Assembly: GCF_002105555.1 (NCBI RefSeq)
Contig: NZ_CP020612.1
Span: 496,001 to 560,000 of the forward strand
Direction of reading: 5' to 3'
Length of the DNA stretch: 64,000 nt
Source of the DNA: Paracoccus contaminans
GTDB lineage: Bacteria > Pseudomonadota > Alphaproteobacteria > Rhodobacterales > Rhodobacteraceae
The notes beneath the pieces are model-generated. The model was not told the origin of the DNA and searched no databases. It saw only the letters and a list, made by a program, of their open reading frames with translations. Shown in pieces: positions 51,977-60,331 of this stretch (position 1 is its first letter; each line of letters opens with the position of its first letter). The translations under genes and the position numbers were made by a program.

Positions 51977-53296
51977 TTGCAGATCGAGATGATGCCAACC
52001 GGGCAGCTGGTGCCCTATGCGCGCAATGCCCGCACGCATTCGGAAGACCAGATCGCCCAGATCGCGGCCTCGATCACGGAATTCGGCTTCACCAACCCGC
52101 TCCTGATCGGCGAGGACAGCGTGATCATCGCCGGCCACGGGAGGCTGATGGCCGCACAGCGGCTGGGGCTTTCCGAGGTGCCGGTGATCGTGCTGGCGCA
52201 CCTGAACGCAGCGCAGCGCCGGGCGCTGGTTGTCGCGGACAACAAGATCGCGTTGAACGCTGGCTGGGACACCGAGATCCTGCTCGAGCAGATCGAACTG
52301 ATCCGCGCGGACGGGTTCGACATCGATCTGGTCGGCTTCTCGGATGACGAACTCGGCGAATTGCTCGCGGAAATCGAGGCACCGGAGACGGCCGGAGCCA
52401 TCGAGAGCGAGGATGACATCCCCGAGCCGCCGGCCGAGCCGGTCTCGCGCCCCGGCGATCTGTGGATCCTCGGGCCCCACCGGCTGCTTTGCGGCGACAG
52501 CACCGTGGCGACGGATGTCGAGCGGGTGCTGGGCGGGGTGACGCCGCTGCTGATGGTGACCGATCCGCCCTATGGGGTCGAATATGACCCGAACTGGCGC
52601 AACCAGGCCGGCGCATCAGCCACGAAGCGCACCGGCAAGGTGCTGAACGACGACCGCGCCGACTGGCGCGAGGCATGGGCGCTGTTTCCGGGCGATGTGG
52701 CCTATGTCTGGCATGGCGCCCTGCACGCGACCACGGTCGCCGACAGCCTGATCGCCAGCGGCTTCAACATCCGCTCGCAGATCATCTGGGCCAAGGATCG
52801 GCTGATCCTCAGCCGCGGCGATTACCACTGGCAGCACGAGCCTTGCTGGTATGCCGTTCGCGCCAAGGGCAAGGGCCACTGGGCCGGCGACCGCAAGCAG
52901 ACCACGCTCTGGCACATCTCGCATCGCGATCAGGATGCCGAGACCGTGCACGGTACGCAAAAGCCGGTCGAATGCATGCGCCGCCCCATCCTGAACAATT
53001 CCAGCCCCGGACAGGCGATCTATGAGCCGTTCATGGGATCCGGCACCACGCTGATCGCCGCCGAGACCACCGGCCGCACCTGCCTCGGCATCGAGCTGAA
53101 CCCGGCCTATGCCGATGTCGCCGTGGAGCGCTGGCAGAACCTCACCGGCGGCGCGGCGGTGCTAGAGGGCGACGGCCGGTCCTTCACCGAAATTTCCGGG
53201 GAGCGGTCAAGCGCCAGTCCCGGCACCCCCGCCACGCAGGCCAGCGACCCCGACCCCCAGCCAAAACCCGCGCGCAAGCGCAGAACCGCCGCGTGA
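51977..53296 (+). CDS. ParB/Srx-domain DNA methyltransferase (N6-adenine/N4-cytosine type), first paralogue
   Basis: A 439-aa fusion. The N-terminal ParB-like nuclease domain (about 1-115) has LVPYARNARTHSEDQIAQIA, FGFTNPLLIGED and IIAGHGRLMAAQRLGL. The C-terminal methylase is of the beta order, with TDPPYGVEYD (motif IV, about 194) before EPFMGSGTTLIAAE (motif I, about 353). It probably protects phage DNA from host restriction by methylating short sites. TTG at 51977 is chosen because it gives MQIEMMPTGQLVPYARNAR, parallel to the ATG of its paralogue at 54401, with GGAG 8 bases upstream. The basic tail is likely disordered. Confidence 0.85.
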   Translation: MQIEMMPTGQLVPYARNARTHSEDQIAQIAASITEFGFTNPLLIGEDSVIIAGHGRLMAAQRLGLSEVPVIVLAHLNAAQRRALVVADNKIALNAGWDTEILLEQIELIRADGFDIDLVGFSDDELGELLAEIEAPETAGAIESEDDIPEPPAEPVSRPGDLWILGPHRLLCGDSTVATDVERVLGGVTPLLMVTDPPYGVEYDPNWRNQAGASATKRTGKVLNDDRADWREAWALFPGDVAYVWHGALHATTVADSLIASGFNIRSQIIWAKDRLILSRGDYHWQHEPCWYAVRAKGKGHWAGDRKQTTLWHISHRDQDAETVHGTQKPVECMRRPILNNSSPGQAIYEPFMGSGTTLIAAETTGRTCLGIELNPAYADVAVERWQNLTGGAAVLEGDGRSFTEISGERSSASPGTPATQASDPDPQPKPARKRRTAA

Positions 53297-53300
53297 GGCC

Positions 53301-54209
53301 ATGCATGACCTGGTTGTATCTTCCTCCGGCCTGCCTGCCGGAACCGCAGACGCATACCTCTTCGGCCTGTCGCTGTGCTCCGGCGCAGGCGGTCTCGAGC
53401 TGGGAATCACCCTCGCCGTCCCCGGCTATCGAACTGTGGGTTACGTCGAGCGGGACGCCTTCGCCGCGTCCATTATCGTGGCGCGGATGGAAGATGCGGC
53501 CCTGGATCCAGCGCCTCTCTGGGACGATATTGCCAGCTTCGACGGCCGCCCATGGCGCGGCGCGGTGGATATCGTCACTGCGGGGTATCCGTGCCAGCCG
53601 TTCAGCGTGGCGGGCAAGCGCCGGGGCCCCAAGGACCCGCGCCACCTCTGGCCGCATGTCGCCCGCATCATCGGCGAGGTTGAGCCTCCCTTCGTCTTCC
53701 TCGAAAACGTCGCCCATCATCTCCGCCTCGGCTTCCCCGAAGTCGCCAGCGGACTGGTCGGCCTGGGCTACAGGCTTGCGGCAGGCCTCTTCACGGCGGC
53801 GGAAGTCGGTGCGCCCCATCGGCGCGAGCGGCTGTTCATCCTCGCCATCCGCGAGGGGGACGAGCTGGCCGACCCCGCGCGCCTGCTCCGGGATCCGCTC
53901 GAGCGGCGGCAACCGGACCGAAATGCTGCGGCTGTGGATGACGCCCACCGCGCGCGACCACAAGGATGGGGCGACAAGCCTTGCCAACACGCCGGTGAAC
54001 GGGCTGCTTGGCCGCCAGGTCCTTGTGACACCGATGGCTGGCAGCGATACCTCAGACGCGCCCCGAACGCTGAACCCGCAATTCGTCGAGGCGCTGATGG
54101 GCTGGCCCACCGGGTGGACCGGCTTCGGCTCTGTGGCAATGGCGTGGTCCCCCTGGTTGCTGCACATGCACTCAGAACTCTCGCATCTGAATTGCTGGCC
54201 GATGGATGA
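53301..54209 (+). CDS. DNA (cytosine-5-)-methyltransferase
   Basis: A 302-aa C5-cytosine methylase. Motif I is LSLCSGAGGLELG (about 23-36), motif IV with the catalytic Cys is GYPCQPFSVAGKRRG (about 95-109), motif VI is FVFLENV, motif VIII is PHRRERLFILA and motif X is CGNGVVPLVAAHAL. It is shorter than Dcm, with a small target-recognition region between VIII and X. No cognate endonuclease gene is adjacent, so it is a solitary phage methylase. It begins 4 bp after the first ParB-methylase; another long frame in the same place is a shadow. Confidence 0.87.
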   Translation: MHDLVVSSSGLPAGTADAYLFGLSLCSGAGGLELGITLAVPGYRTVGYVERDAFAASIIVARMEDAALDPAPLWDDIASFDGRPWRGAVDIVTAGYPCQPFSVAGKRRGPKDPRHLWPHVARIIGEVEPPFVFLENVAHHLRLGFPEVASGLVGLGYRLAAGLFTAAEVGAPHRRERLFILAIREGDELADPARLLRDPLERRQPDRNAAAVDDAHRARPQGWGDKPCQHAGERAAWPPGPCDTDGWQRYLRRAPNAEPAIRRGADGLAHRVDRLRLCGNGVVPLVAAHALRTLASELLADG

Positions 54210-54218
54210 ACCCGCGTG

Positions 54219-54401
54219 ATGCGAAACAAGATGATGATGCCGGCAGAGCAGATCGGCGGGGTGACGTTTCCCGAATGGGATGCGTCACAATGGGCGCAAG
54301 AGTTCGCTGCGACGGACTGGAAGAAGGTTGCCGCGGACATGAAGCCGATCATCGACCGTTTGAAGGCGATGGGCGCCCTCGAGCCGGATTTCGAACTGTG
54401 A
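54219..54401 (+). CDS. Small phage protein
   Basis: A 60-aa acidic/amphipathic protein (ATG at 54219, a GTG one codon earlier also possible). It has WDASQWAQEFAATDWKKVAA and MKPIIDRLKAMGALEPDFEL. Start and stop fit tightly between two methylases, with the stop sharing one base with the next ATG (TGATG). No family recognised. Confidence 0.6.
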   Translation: MRNKMMMPAEQIGGVTFPEWDASQWAQEFAATDWKKVAADMKPIIDRLKAMGALEPDFEL

Positions 54402-55759
54402 TGCAGATCGAGTTGATCGCGGTCGACAACCTGACCCCCTACGCCCGCAATGCCCGCACCCATTCGCCGGATCAGATCGCGCAGATCGCCGCCTCGATTG
54501 CCGAGTTCGGCTTCACCAATCCGATCCTGATCGGCGCGGATGGGGTCATCATCGCCGGCCACGGGCGGTTGATGGCGGCGCAGCGCCTCGGGCTGGCTGA
54601 GGTGCCGGTGATCCGGCTGGCGCATCTGAGCGCGGTTCAGCGGCGGGCGCTGGTCATTGCCGACAACCGCATCGCCGAGAACGCGGGTTGGGATGAGGAA
54701 CTGCTGCGATCCGAGCTGGCAGCGCTGCAGGGGCTGGACTTCGACCTCGATCTGGTCGGATTCTCGGATGACGAGCTGGCCGATCTGCTCGGAGACGCCG
54801 AGGCATCGGGTTTCGGCGCCGTTCCGGAAGAAGAAGAGGACGGCATCCCTGACCTGCCAGAGGATCCTGTCACTCGCCCCGGCGATATCTGGATCCTTGG
54901 CGATCACCGGCTGTTGTGCGGCGACAGCACGGATGCGGCGGCGGTCGCGCGGCTGATGGACGGGCAGCGCGCCACGCTCCTCTTCACCTCGCCGCCTTAT
55001 GGCCAGCAGCGCGATTACGGCGCGGCGAAGGAGAAGGTCAGCGATTGGGACCGGCTGATGCAGGGCGTGTTCGCGTCGGCGCCGGTGAGCGAGGATGCGC
55101 AGCTGCTGGTCAATCTCGGGCTGGTGCATCGCGACAGCGAATGGATCCCCTATTGGGACGCCTGGACCCAATGGATGCGGACGCAGGGCTGGCGCCGCTT
55201 CGGCTGGTATGTCTGGGATCAGGGGCCCGGCCTGCCCGGCGACTGGAACGGGCGCTATGCCCCGGCGCATGAGTTCGTCTTCCATTTCAATCGGGTGCCA
55301 CGGCGGCCTAACAAGACGGTGGAGAGCAAGCATGCCGGCGAGGTGCTGGGCGGCGGCGGGTTGCGCGCGGCCGATGGCACGGTGAGCGCCAAGCACGGCG
55401 CCGGCAACGCGATCCAAAGCCACCGCATCCCCGACAGCGTGATCCGGGTGATGCGCCACAAGGGCGCTATTGCCGGCGGCGCGCATCCGGCGGTGTTCCC
55501 GGTCAGGCTTGCCGAGGAGATGATCGCCGCCTGGAGCGATCCGGGCGATCTGCTCTATGAGCCGTTCACCGGCTCCGGGTCGCAACTGATCGCGGCGACG
55601 AACCTCGGGCGCATCTGTTTCGGGATGGAACTGGACCCGGCCTATTGCGACGTCGCGGTGCGGCGCTGGCAGCTGATGACGGGCGAGACCGCCACCCATG
55701 CAGAGACCGGCGCGAGCTTCGAGGCAGAGACTGCGACGCGCAAGGCGCTGGCGGCATGA
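54401..55759 (+). CDS. ParB/Srx-domain DNA methyltransferase, second paralogue
   Basis: A 452-aa fusion with the same layout as the protein at 51977. The N-terminal ParB-like domain is nearly the same (LTPYARNARTHSPDQIAQIA, IIAGHGRLMAAQRLGL). The methylase has TSPPYGQQRDYG (motif IV, about 196) and YEPFTGSGSQLIAATNLGRI (motif I, about 386). SPPY is more frequent in N4-cytosine methylases, DPPY in N6-adenine ones, so the pair may modify different bases (inference). The ATG overlaps the upstream stop by one base. The target region between the motifs has diverged from the first copy. Confidence 0.85.
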   Translation: MQIELIAVDNLTPYARNARTHSPDQIAQIAASIAEFGFTNPILIGADGVIIAGHGRLMAAQRLGLAEVPVIRLAHLSAVQRRALVIADNRIAENAGWDEELLRSELAALQGLDFDLDLVGFSDDELADLLGDAEASGFGAVPEEEEDGIPDLPEDPVTRPGDIWILGDHRLLCGDSTDAAAVARLMDGQRATLLFTSPPYGQQRDYGAAKEKVSDWDRLMQGVFASAPVSEDAQLLVNLGLVHRDSEWIPYWDAWTQWMRTQGWRRFGWYVWDQGPGLPGDWNGRYAPAHEFVFHFNRVPRRPNKTVESKHAGEVLGGGGLRAADGTVSAKHGAGNAIQSHRIPDSVIRVMRHKGAIAGGAHPAVFPVRLAEEMIAAWSDPGDLLYEPFTGSGSQLIAATNLGRICFGMELDPAYCDVAVRRWQLMTGETATHAETGASFEAETATRKALAA

Positions 55760-56091
55760 AACAGTCGCGCGCGATGTCGATGGTCGAGGCTATCGCCAAC
55801 GTTGCCGTCGGCTTCTGGGTCGCGGTCACAGTGCAGGCGCTGGTGTTTCCGCTGTTCGGGTTTCACGCCGCACCGGCACAGCATCTCGCCATCGGCGCCA
55901 TCTTCACCGGCGTATCGCTGATCCGCTCCTTCGCCCTGCGGCGGCTGTTCGAGGCGATCCGCCAACAGGCAGTGCGAAGAGGATCGGCGCATTCCCCCGA
56001 CCCGCATCCGGTTTGCGACCATATGACAGACGATGGCCTGTGTCAGTCCATGGGCGAGCTCAGGGCACTGATGGCGTCCTGTTCCGCCTGA
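55756..56091 (+). CDS. DUF7220 family membrane protein
   Basis: A 111-aa protein recognised as DUF7220 by its N-terminus MKQSRAMSMVEAIANVAVGF, two hydrophobic helices (VAVTVQALVFPLFGF; AIGAIFTGVSLIRSFALRRL) and RLFEAIRQQA. Common in Rhodobacteraceae prophages after methylase genes. It overlaps the methylase stop (ATGA). Function unknown. Confidence 0.8.
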   Translation: MKQSRAMSMVEAIANVAVGFWVAVTVQALVFPLFGFHAAPAQHLAIGAIFTGVSLIRSFALRRLFEAIRQQAVRRGSAHSPDPHPVCDHMTDDGLCQSMGELRALMASCSA

Positions 56092-56408
56092 TGGCGCGGG
56101 GCGGCGTCAGGCGGATCGCGCCGCGCGGCAAGAATCGCCACGAACAGCGCCCGGCAGGCGGCTGCCAGTTCATCGGCCCCTGCTGCGTCGAGATCGACAT
56201 CATGGATGGCGCGGGCCTCGCCCAGATCGGTGATGCCATAAATGGTGGCGAACTCGGCCTCCGCCGGTGCGCAGGTGGCGATGAATGCCTCATCGGCGCC
56301 CGCTTCCGCATCGTTGCGGCAGAACCGGATGTCGATGCTCTCAACGCATTCGCGCCGGGCGAATTCGCCCAAGGTCTCGTGCTCCGGCAGGCAATTGAAG
56401 GAAATCAT
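56043..56408 (-). CDS. Hypothetical phage protein
   Basis: A 121-aa acidic protein (CLPEHETLGEFARRECVESI, ADEAFIATCAPAEAEFATIY). It converges with the DUF7220 gene, overlapping its end by 49 bp, and is followed upstream by the DUF3489 gene 3 bp away. The tight spacing supports a three-gene minus-strand operon. No family recognised. Confidence 0.55.
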   Translation of the reverse strand: MISFNCLPEHETLGEFARRECVESIDIRFCRNDAEAGADEAFIATCAPAEAEFATIYGITDLGEARAIHDVDLDAAGADELAAACRALFVAILAARRDPPDAAPRHQAEQDAISALSSPMD

Positions 56409-56411
56409 GGC

Positions 56412-56978
56412 TCAGCCCTCCGTGGCGATGCGGTAAACGGTCCCGCGTCCGTCGATTCTCTCTGCGGCAATGGTCAGCCCGAGCCGCTTTTTCAGGGCCC
56501 CGGAAATGGCGCCGCGCACAGTGTGGGGTTGCCACGAAAGGGCGGCCGCCGCCTCTGCAACACTCGCGCCCTCGGGTCGCTGCAGCAGCGCGATCAACGC
56601 CGCCTGTTTGGTGCCGGCGCGGGTGGTCGCGGGCCTTTGGGCCTCGGGAGCAACCGCAGCGGCCGCTTCCCGCTCCATCCGCCCGCGCCTTGCCCCGGCG
56701 ATGGCGCCCGCCACCAGCGGCTCGATGCCGACGGCGGCCAGCCCGGCCTCGGTGGCAAGCAGCGTGGTGCCATGACCATCGCCGGTCTCGCGCCAGAGCG
56801 GCTCGCTGCGGCGAATATTGGCCTCGACCTCCTCGACGAGGCCCTTGGCAAGCAGCGCCTCCACCACCTTGGCGGCGGCACCACCGCGCAGGCTGTCGGG
56901 CAAGGGAAGCGCCAGATTGCCGGGGCGCGCGGCGGCACGGCTGAGGATCAGGCTCTGGGTTTCGGAAAGCGGGATCAT
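56412..56978 (-). CDS. DUF3489 domain protein
   Basis: A 188-aa protein with a C-terminal winged-helix DUF3489 domain (KQAALIALLQRPEGASVAEA, LSWQPHTVRGAISGALKKRL, GTVYRI). The N-terminal half is a second helical/winged region (SETQSLILSRAAARPGN). It is probably DNA-binding; common in prophages of this group. The start at 56978 overlaps the stop of the upstream 83-aa gene by 4 bp (ATGA). Confidence 0.8.
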   Translation of the reverse strand: MIPLSETQSLILSRAAARPGNLALPLPDSLRGGAAAKVVEALLAKGLVEEVEANIRRSEPLWRETGDGHGTTLLATEAGLAAVGIEPLVAGAIAGARRGRMEREAAAAVAPEAQRPATTRAGTKQAALIALLQRPEGASVAEAAAALSWQPHTVRGAISGALKKRLGLTIAAERIDGRGTVYRIATEG

Positions 56979-57226
56979 CGCGCATGCTCCCCTTCGCCAA
57001 AAGCGCTGTCGGTGATCTGGCGCAGAAGGCTGGCATAATGCTCCAGCGTGCCGACATGGCCCCAGTTCACCGCGTCGGGGCTGGCGTTGAAATGATCGTC
57101 GCTCAGCGCGGCGAGGCGGGCGAGCATGGTGTCGATCTCGGTCTTCTTGCCAAGGAAAGCGGTGAGCGCGGCGCCGCTGTTGCGGTGGGCTTTCTCGGCG
57201 CGGGTGGTGGTGATGGCCATGGTCAT
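56975..57226 (-). CDS. Small hypothetical phage protein upstream of DUF3489
   Basis: An 83-aa helical protein (MTMAITTTRAEKAHRNSGAA, LGKKTEIDTMLARLAALSDD). GGAG precedes the ATG at 57226 by 8 bases. First gene of the minus-strand trio, divergent from the terminase genes. No family recognised. Confidence 0.6.
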   Translation of the reverse strand: MTMAITTTRAEKAHRNSGAALTAFLGKKTEIDTMLARLAALSDDHFNASPDAVNWGHVGTLEHYASLLRQITDSAFGEGEHAR

Positions 57227-57308
57227 GGGGTGCTCTCCGGCGTCTGAACTGCATCGTTTTCGTGCCATCAGAATCGCTCACCACAGGCCGGAAGTGTAGC
57301 ATAATCGC

Positions 57309-57323
57309 AGCAATATCATTGCT
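57309..57323. promoter_or_regulatory. Palindrome in the divergent promoter before terminase
   Basis: AGCAATATCATTGCT is a perfect 6-bp inverted repeat with a 3-bp centre in an AT-rich patch between the minus-strand trio and the head operon. Candidate operator or promoter element for late genes. Confidence 0.4.
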
Positions 57324-57373
57324 TTATGTAATCTGCCCAGATGCTTGGGCGCAAGCCGGAAGGGTCACGCGGA

Positions 57374-57979
57374 ATGGGCATGTCGCGCCGTCAATATGCG
57401 GCGCATCGCGGCGTCAGCCACACGGCGGTGGGCAAGGCAATCTCCTCGGGGCGCATCAGTCTCGAGCCGGATGGCAGCATCGATCCGGTGACGGCCGACC
57501 GGCAATGGGACGCGCAGACCGACCCGGCCAAGCAGCGCGGCGCTCATGCGCGGGCGCTGGGGACCGCCACGGCGGCCGGCACCGCCCGCGCCAGCGCCGC
57601 GACCAGGCCGGTGCCGCGCGCCGCCATCGAGTCGGTGGGCGAGACCCTGCGCGAGGCCGGCGCCGATCCCGATCCCGGCACGGGCGGCGAAGTGTCGTTC
57701 CTGCGCGCGCGGATGGCCAATGAGGTGCTGAAGGCGCAAACCGCCAAGGTCAAGCTCGCCAGGATGAAGGGCGAGCTGGTCGACCGGGCGCGCACCACCA
57801 CCATGGTCTTCGATCTGGCCCGGCGCGAACGCGACGCCTGGCAGAACTGGCCGGCCCGGGTGGCCGCCAACATGGCCGCCGATCTGGGCGTCGATGTCCA
57901 TCGGATGGAGCAGGTTCTGGACAATTATTTGCGCCAGCACCTGGCCGATCTTGCGGAGGTGAAGATTGACTTACGATGA
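57374..57979 (+). CDS. Phage terminase small subunit (Nu1-like)
   Basis: A 201-aa DNA-packaging protein. The N-terminal helix-turn-helix (SRRQYAAHRGVSHTAVGKAI) recognises the phage packaging site. An Ala-rich linker follows, then a helical oligomerisation part (FLRARMANEVLKAQTAKVKL, VFDLARRERDAWQNWPARVA). The ATG at 57374 has GGAAGGG upstream; one at 57341 has none. It starts the packaging/head operon. Confidence 0.85.
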   Translation: MGMSRRQYAAHRGVSHTAVGKAISSGRISLEPDGSIDPVTADRQWDAQTDPAKQRGAHARALGTATAAGTARASAATRPVPRAAIESVGETLREAGADPDPGTGGEVSFLRARMANEVLKAQTAKVKLARMKGELVDRARTTTMVFDLARRERDAWQNWPARVAANMAADLGVDVHRMEQVLDNYLRQHLADLAEVKIDLR

Positions 57980-58154
57980 ATGGCGCGCCGAGGCGCGGCG
58001 CCGGCAGGCGTTCGGCCTGCTGATCGACAGGACAATGGCGCGGATCAGAGCGAGGAAAGCCCGCGAGCAACGGGATGCGGATGCGGAAGGCGCCGGGGCC
58101 GTTCTCTGCGCGATCCGGCAGGCGCGAGGGGAGACGATCCGTGGCGCTGGCTGA
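57966..58154 (+). CDS. Small phage protein between terminase subunits
   Basis: A 62-aa very basic helical protein (MTYDEWRAEARRRQAFGLLI, DRTMARIRARKAREQRDADA). The start is TTG at 57966 behind a strong GGAGG. It overlaps both terS (14 bp) and terL (14 bp), which supports translation. Unknown function; it may help packaging. Confidence 0.6.
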   Translation: MTYDEWRAEARRRQAFGLLIDRTMARIRARKAREQRDADAEGAGAVLCAIRQARGETIRGAG

Positions 58155-60126
58155 TTTCGAGGGCGCCGAGGATATCCGCAATGCCTGGCTGGCTGGTCTG
58201 GCGCCGGACCCGGCGCTGACGGTCAGCCAATGGGCGGATCGGCACCGGATCCTGTCCTCGCGCGCAGCAAGCGAGGCCGGCCCCTATCGCACCGCCCGCA
58301 CGCCCTTCATGCGGGCGATCATGGATGCGCTGTCGCCGGCCAGCCCGGCGCGACGGGTGGTATTCCAGAAGGCCGCGCAGGTGGGCGCGACCGAAGGCGG
58401 CAACAACTGGGTCGGCTTCTGCATCCACCGCGCGCCGGGGCCGTTTCTGGCGGTCCAGCCGACCGTCGATCTGGCAAAACGCCTGTCGCAGCAGCGGATC
58501 GACCCGCTGATCGAGGAAAGCCCGGAGCTGCGGGCGCTGGTGATGCCGTCGCGATCGAAGGACAGCGGCAATACCATTCTCGGCAAGCGGTTTCCCGGTG
58601 GGCAGTTGATCCTGACCGGCGCGAACAGCGCCGTGGGCCTGCGCTCGATGCCGGCGCGCTGGGTGTTTCTGGACGAGGTGGACGCCTATCCGGGCGATCT
58701 CGATGGCGAGGGCGATCCCATCGCGCTGGCCGAGGCGCGCACGATCAGCTTCGGGCATCGGAGCAAGCTGTTTCTGGCCTCGACCCCGACCGTGAAGGGC
58801 CTCTCGCGCATCGAGCGGGAATACGAGCTGTCGGATCAGCAGCGATACCATGTCCCCTGCCCGCATTGCGGCGGCCTGCAATGGCTGAAGTTCGAACGCC
58901 TGCGCTGGCAGTCGGGCCGGCCGGAAACCACGCGTTATGTCTGCGAACACTGCGATCAGCCCATCGCCGAGCGCCACAAGACCGAGATGATGGACGAGGC
59001 GAATGGCGCGACATGGCTGCCCACCGCCGAGCCGGAGATGCTGGAGCGGGCGCGGGCGGCGGGGATCGTTGGATATCACATCAGCGGCCTCTATTCGCCG
59101 CTGGGCTGGCTCAGCTGGTCGAAGATCGCGCAGGATTGGGAGCAGGCGGTCGGTAACGAGGCCGCGCTGAAGACGCTGAAGAACACGGTGCTGGGTGAGA
59201 CCTGGCAGGAACGCGGCGAGGCCCCGGACTGGCAGCGCCTTTATGAGCGGCGCGAGGATTGGCATCTGGGGGAGGTGCCGCAGCGCGCGCTGATCCTGAC
59301 GGCCGGCGCGGATGTGCAGCGCGACCGGATCGAGATCGACGTCTGGGGCTGGGGCGAGAACCTTGAATCCTGGCTGGTCGATCATGTGGTGCTGGAAGGC
59401 GACACGGCCCGCGAGGAGGTCTGGGACGATCTGACCGGGTTTCTGGCCGAGACCTGGCCCCATGCCGGCGGCGCGCGCATGGCGTTGGCGCGGCTGGCGA
59501 TCGACACCGGCGACGGCGCGACCACCGATGCGGTCTATGGCTGGTGCCGCAAGATGGGCCACGGCCAGGTAATCGCGATCAAGGGCGTCGGCGGCTTTGA
59601 CCGCTCCACCCCGGTGGACGGCCCGAGCTATGTCGATGTGACCGAGGGCGGGCGCAAGTTTCGCCGCGGGGTGCGGCTGTGGAAGGTCGCCGGCGCGGTG
59701 TTCAAATCCGAGACCTATCGCCTGCTACGCCTCGCCGCGCCCACCGACGAGGACATCGCCGACGGCAGCGGCTGGCCGGCCGGCTTCGTCCACATCCCGA
59801 AAGGGACCACGGCGGAATGGACCAAGCAGCTGACCGCCGAGCAGTTGATGACCATCAAGACCCGCCAGGGCTTCCAGAAGCTGGAATGGCAGCAGACCCG
59901 CGACCGCAACGAGGCGCTGGACTGCCGGGTCTATGCCCGCGCCTGCGCCTGGCTGATGGGCGTGGATCGCTGGGACGGCGCCAAATGGGACGATCTGCGC
60001 GCGCAGCTCATGCCCGGCACGAGTGATGCGCGCCCGGCCGGGCAACCGCATCGTCAACCGTTGAAACCGCCGCCGCCCCGCCCGTCGGGCTGGCTGGGCA
60101 AGAGACAAAGAGGAAGCTGGTTCTGA
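58141..60126 (+). CDS. Phage terminase large subunit (GpA family)
   Basis: A 661-aa packaging ATPase-nuclease, close to lambda gpA in length. The ATPase core has VVFQKAAQVGATEGGNNWVG (deviant Walker A) and PARWVFLDEVDAYPGDLDGE (Walker B). A zinc-ribbon-like CPHCGG...CEHCDQ follows. The C-terminal nuclease begins ILTAGADVQRDRIEIDVWGW, with Asp ligands. The start is GTG at 58141, after GAGGGGAG; the longer frame upstream is not conserved. Confidence 0.92.
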   Translation: MALADFEGAEDIRNAWLAGLAPDPALTVSQWADRHRILSSRAASEAGPYRTARTPFMRAIMDALSPASPARRVVFQKAAQVGATEGGNNWVGFCIHRAPGPFLAVQPTVDLAKRLSQQRIDPLIEESPELRALVMPSRSKDSGNTILGKRFPGGQLILTGANSAVGLRSMPARWVFLDEVDAYPGDLDGEGDPIALAEARTISFGHRSKLFLASTPTVKGLSRIEREYELSDQQRYHVPCPHCGGLQWLKFERLRWQSGRPETTRYVCEHCDQPIAERHKTEMMDEANGATWLPTAEPEMLERARAAGIVGYHISGLYSPLGWLSWSKIAQDWEQAVGNEAALKTLKNTVLGETWQERGEAPDWQRLYERREDWHLGEVPQRALILTAGADVQRDRIEIDVWGWGENLESWLVDHVVLEGDTAREEVWDDLTGFLAETWPHAGGARMALARLAIDTGDGATTDAVYGWCRKMGHGQVIAIKGVGGFDRSTPVDGPSYVDVTEGGRKFRRGVRLWKVAGAVFKSETYRLLRLAAPTDEDIADGSGWPAGFVHIPKGTTAEWTKQLTAEQLMTIKTRQGFQKLEWQQTRDRNEALDCRVYARACAWLMGVDRWDGAKWDDLRAQLMPGTSDARPAGQPHRQPLKPPPPRPSGWLGKRQRGSWF

Positions 60127-60329
60127 TGGCCTGGACCGAGAGTGAACTTGACGCGCTGCGCCGGGCCTATGCCTCGGGCACCCTGCGGGTCAGCTATGAT
60201 GGAAAGACCCTTGAATACGGCTCGGCCGCCGATCTGCTGAGCCGCATCCGCACCATCGAGGGCGAAATGGCAGCCGGATCGGGCCGTCCCTTGCCCGTGG
60301 CGGGCTTTGCCGGTTTCCATAGGGGCTGA
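60126..60329 (+). CDS. gpW-like head-tail joining protein
   Basis: A 67-aa protein (lambda gpW has 68). The pattern MAWTESELDALRRAYASGTL, RVSYDGKTLEYGSAADLLSR is typical of gpW family members, which plug the connector. It overlaps terL by one base (TGATG) and precedes the portal gene by 2 bp. Confidence 0.83.
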   Translation: MAWTESELDALRRAYASGTLRVSYDGKTLEYGSAADLLSRIRTIEGEMAAGSGRPLPVAGFAGFHRG

Positions 60330-60331
60330 CC

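Noticed and set aside
53293..54219. Alternative 308-codon frame overlapping the C5 methylase
   Set aside because: Ser/Pro-rich shadow; the frame at 53301 contains all C5-methylase motifs.
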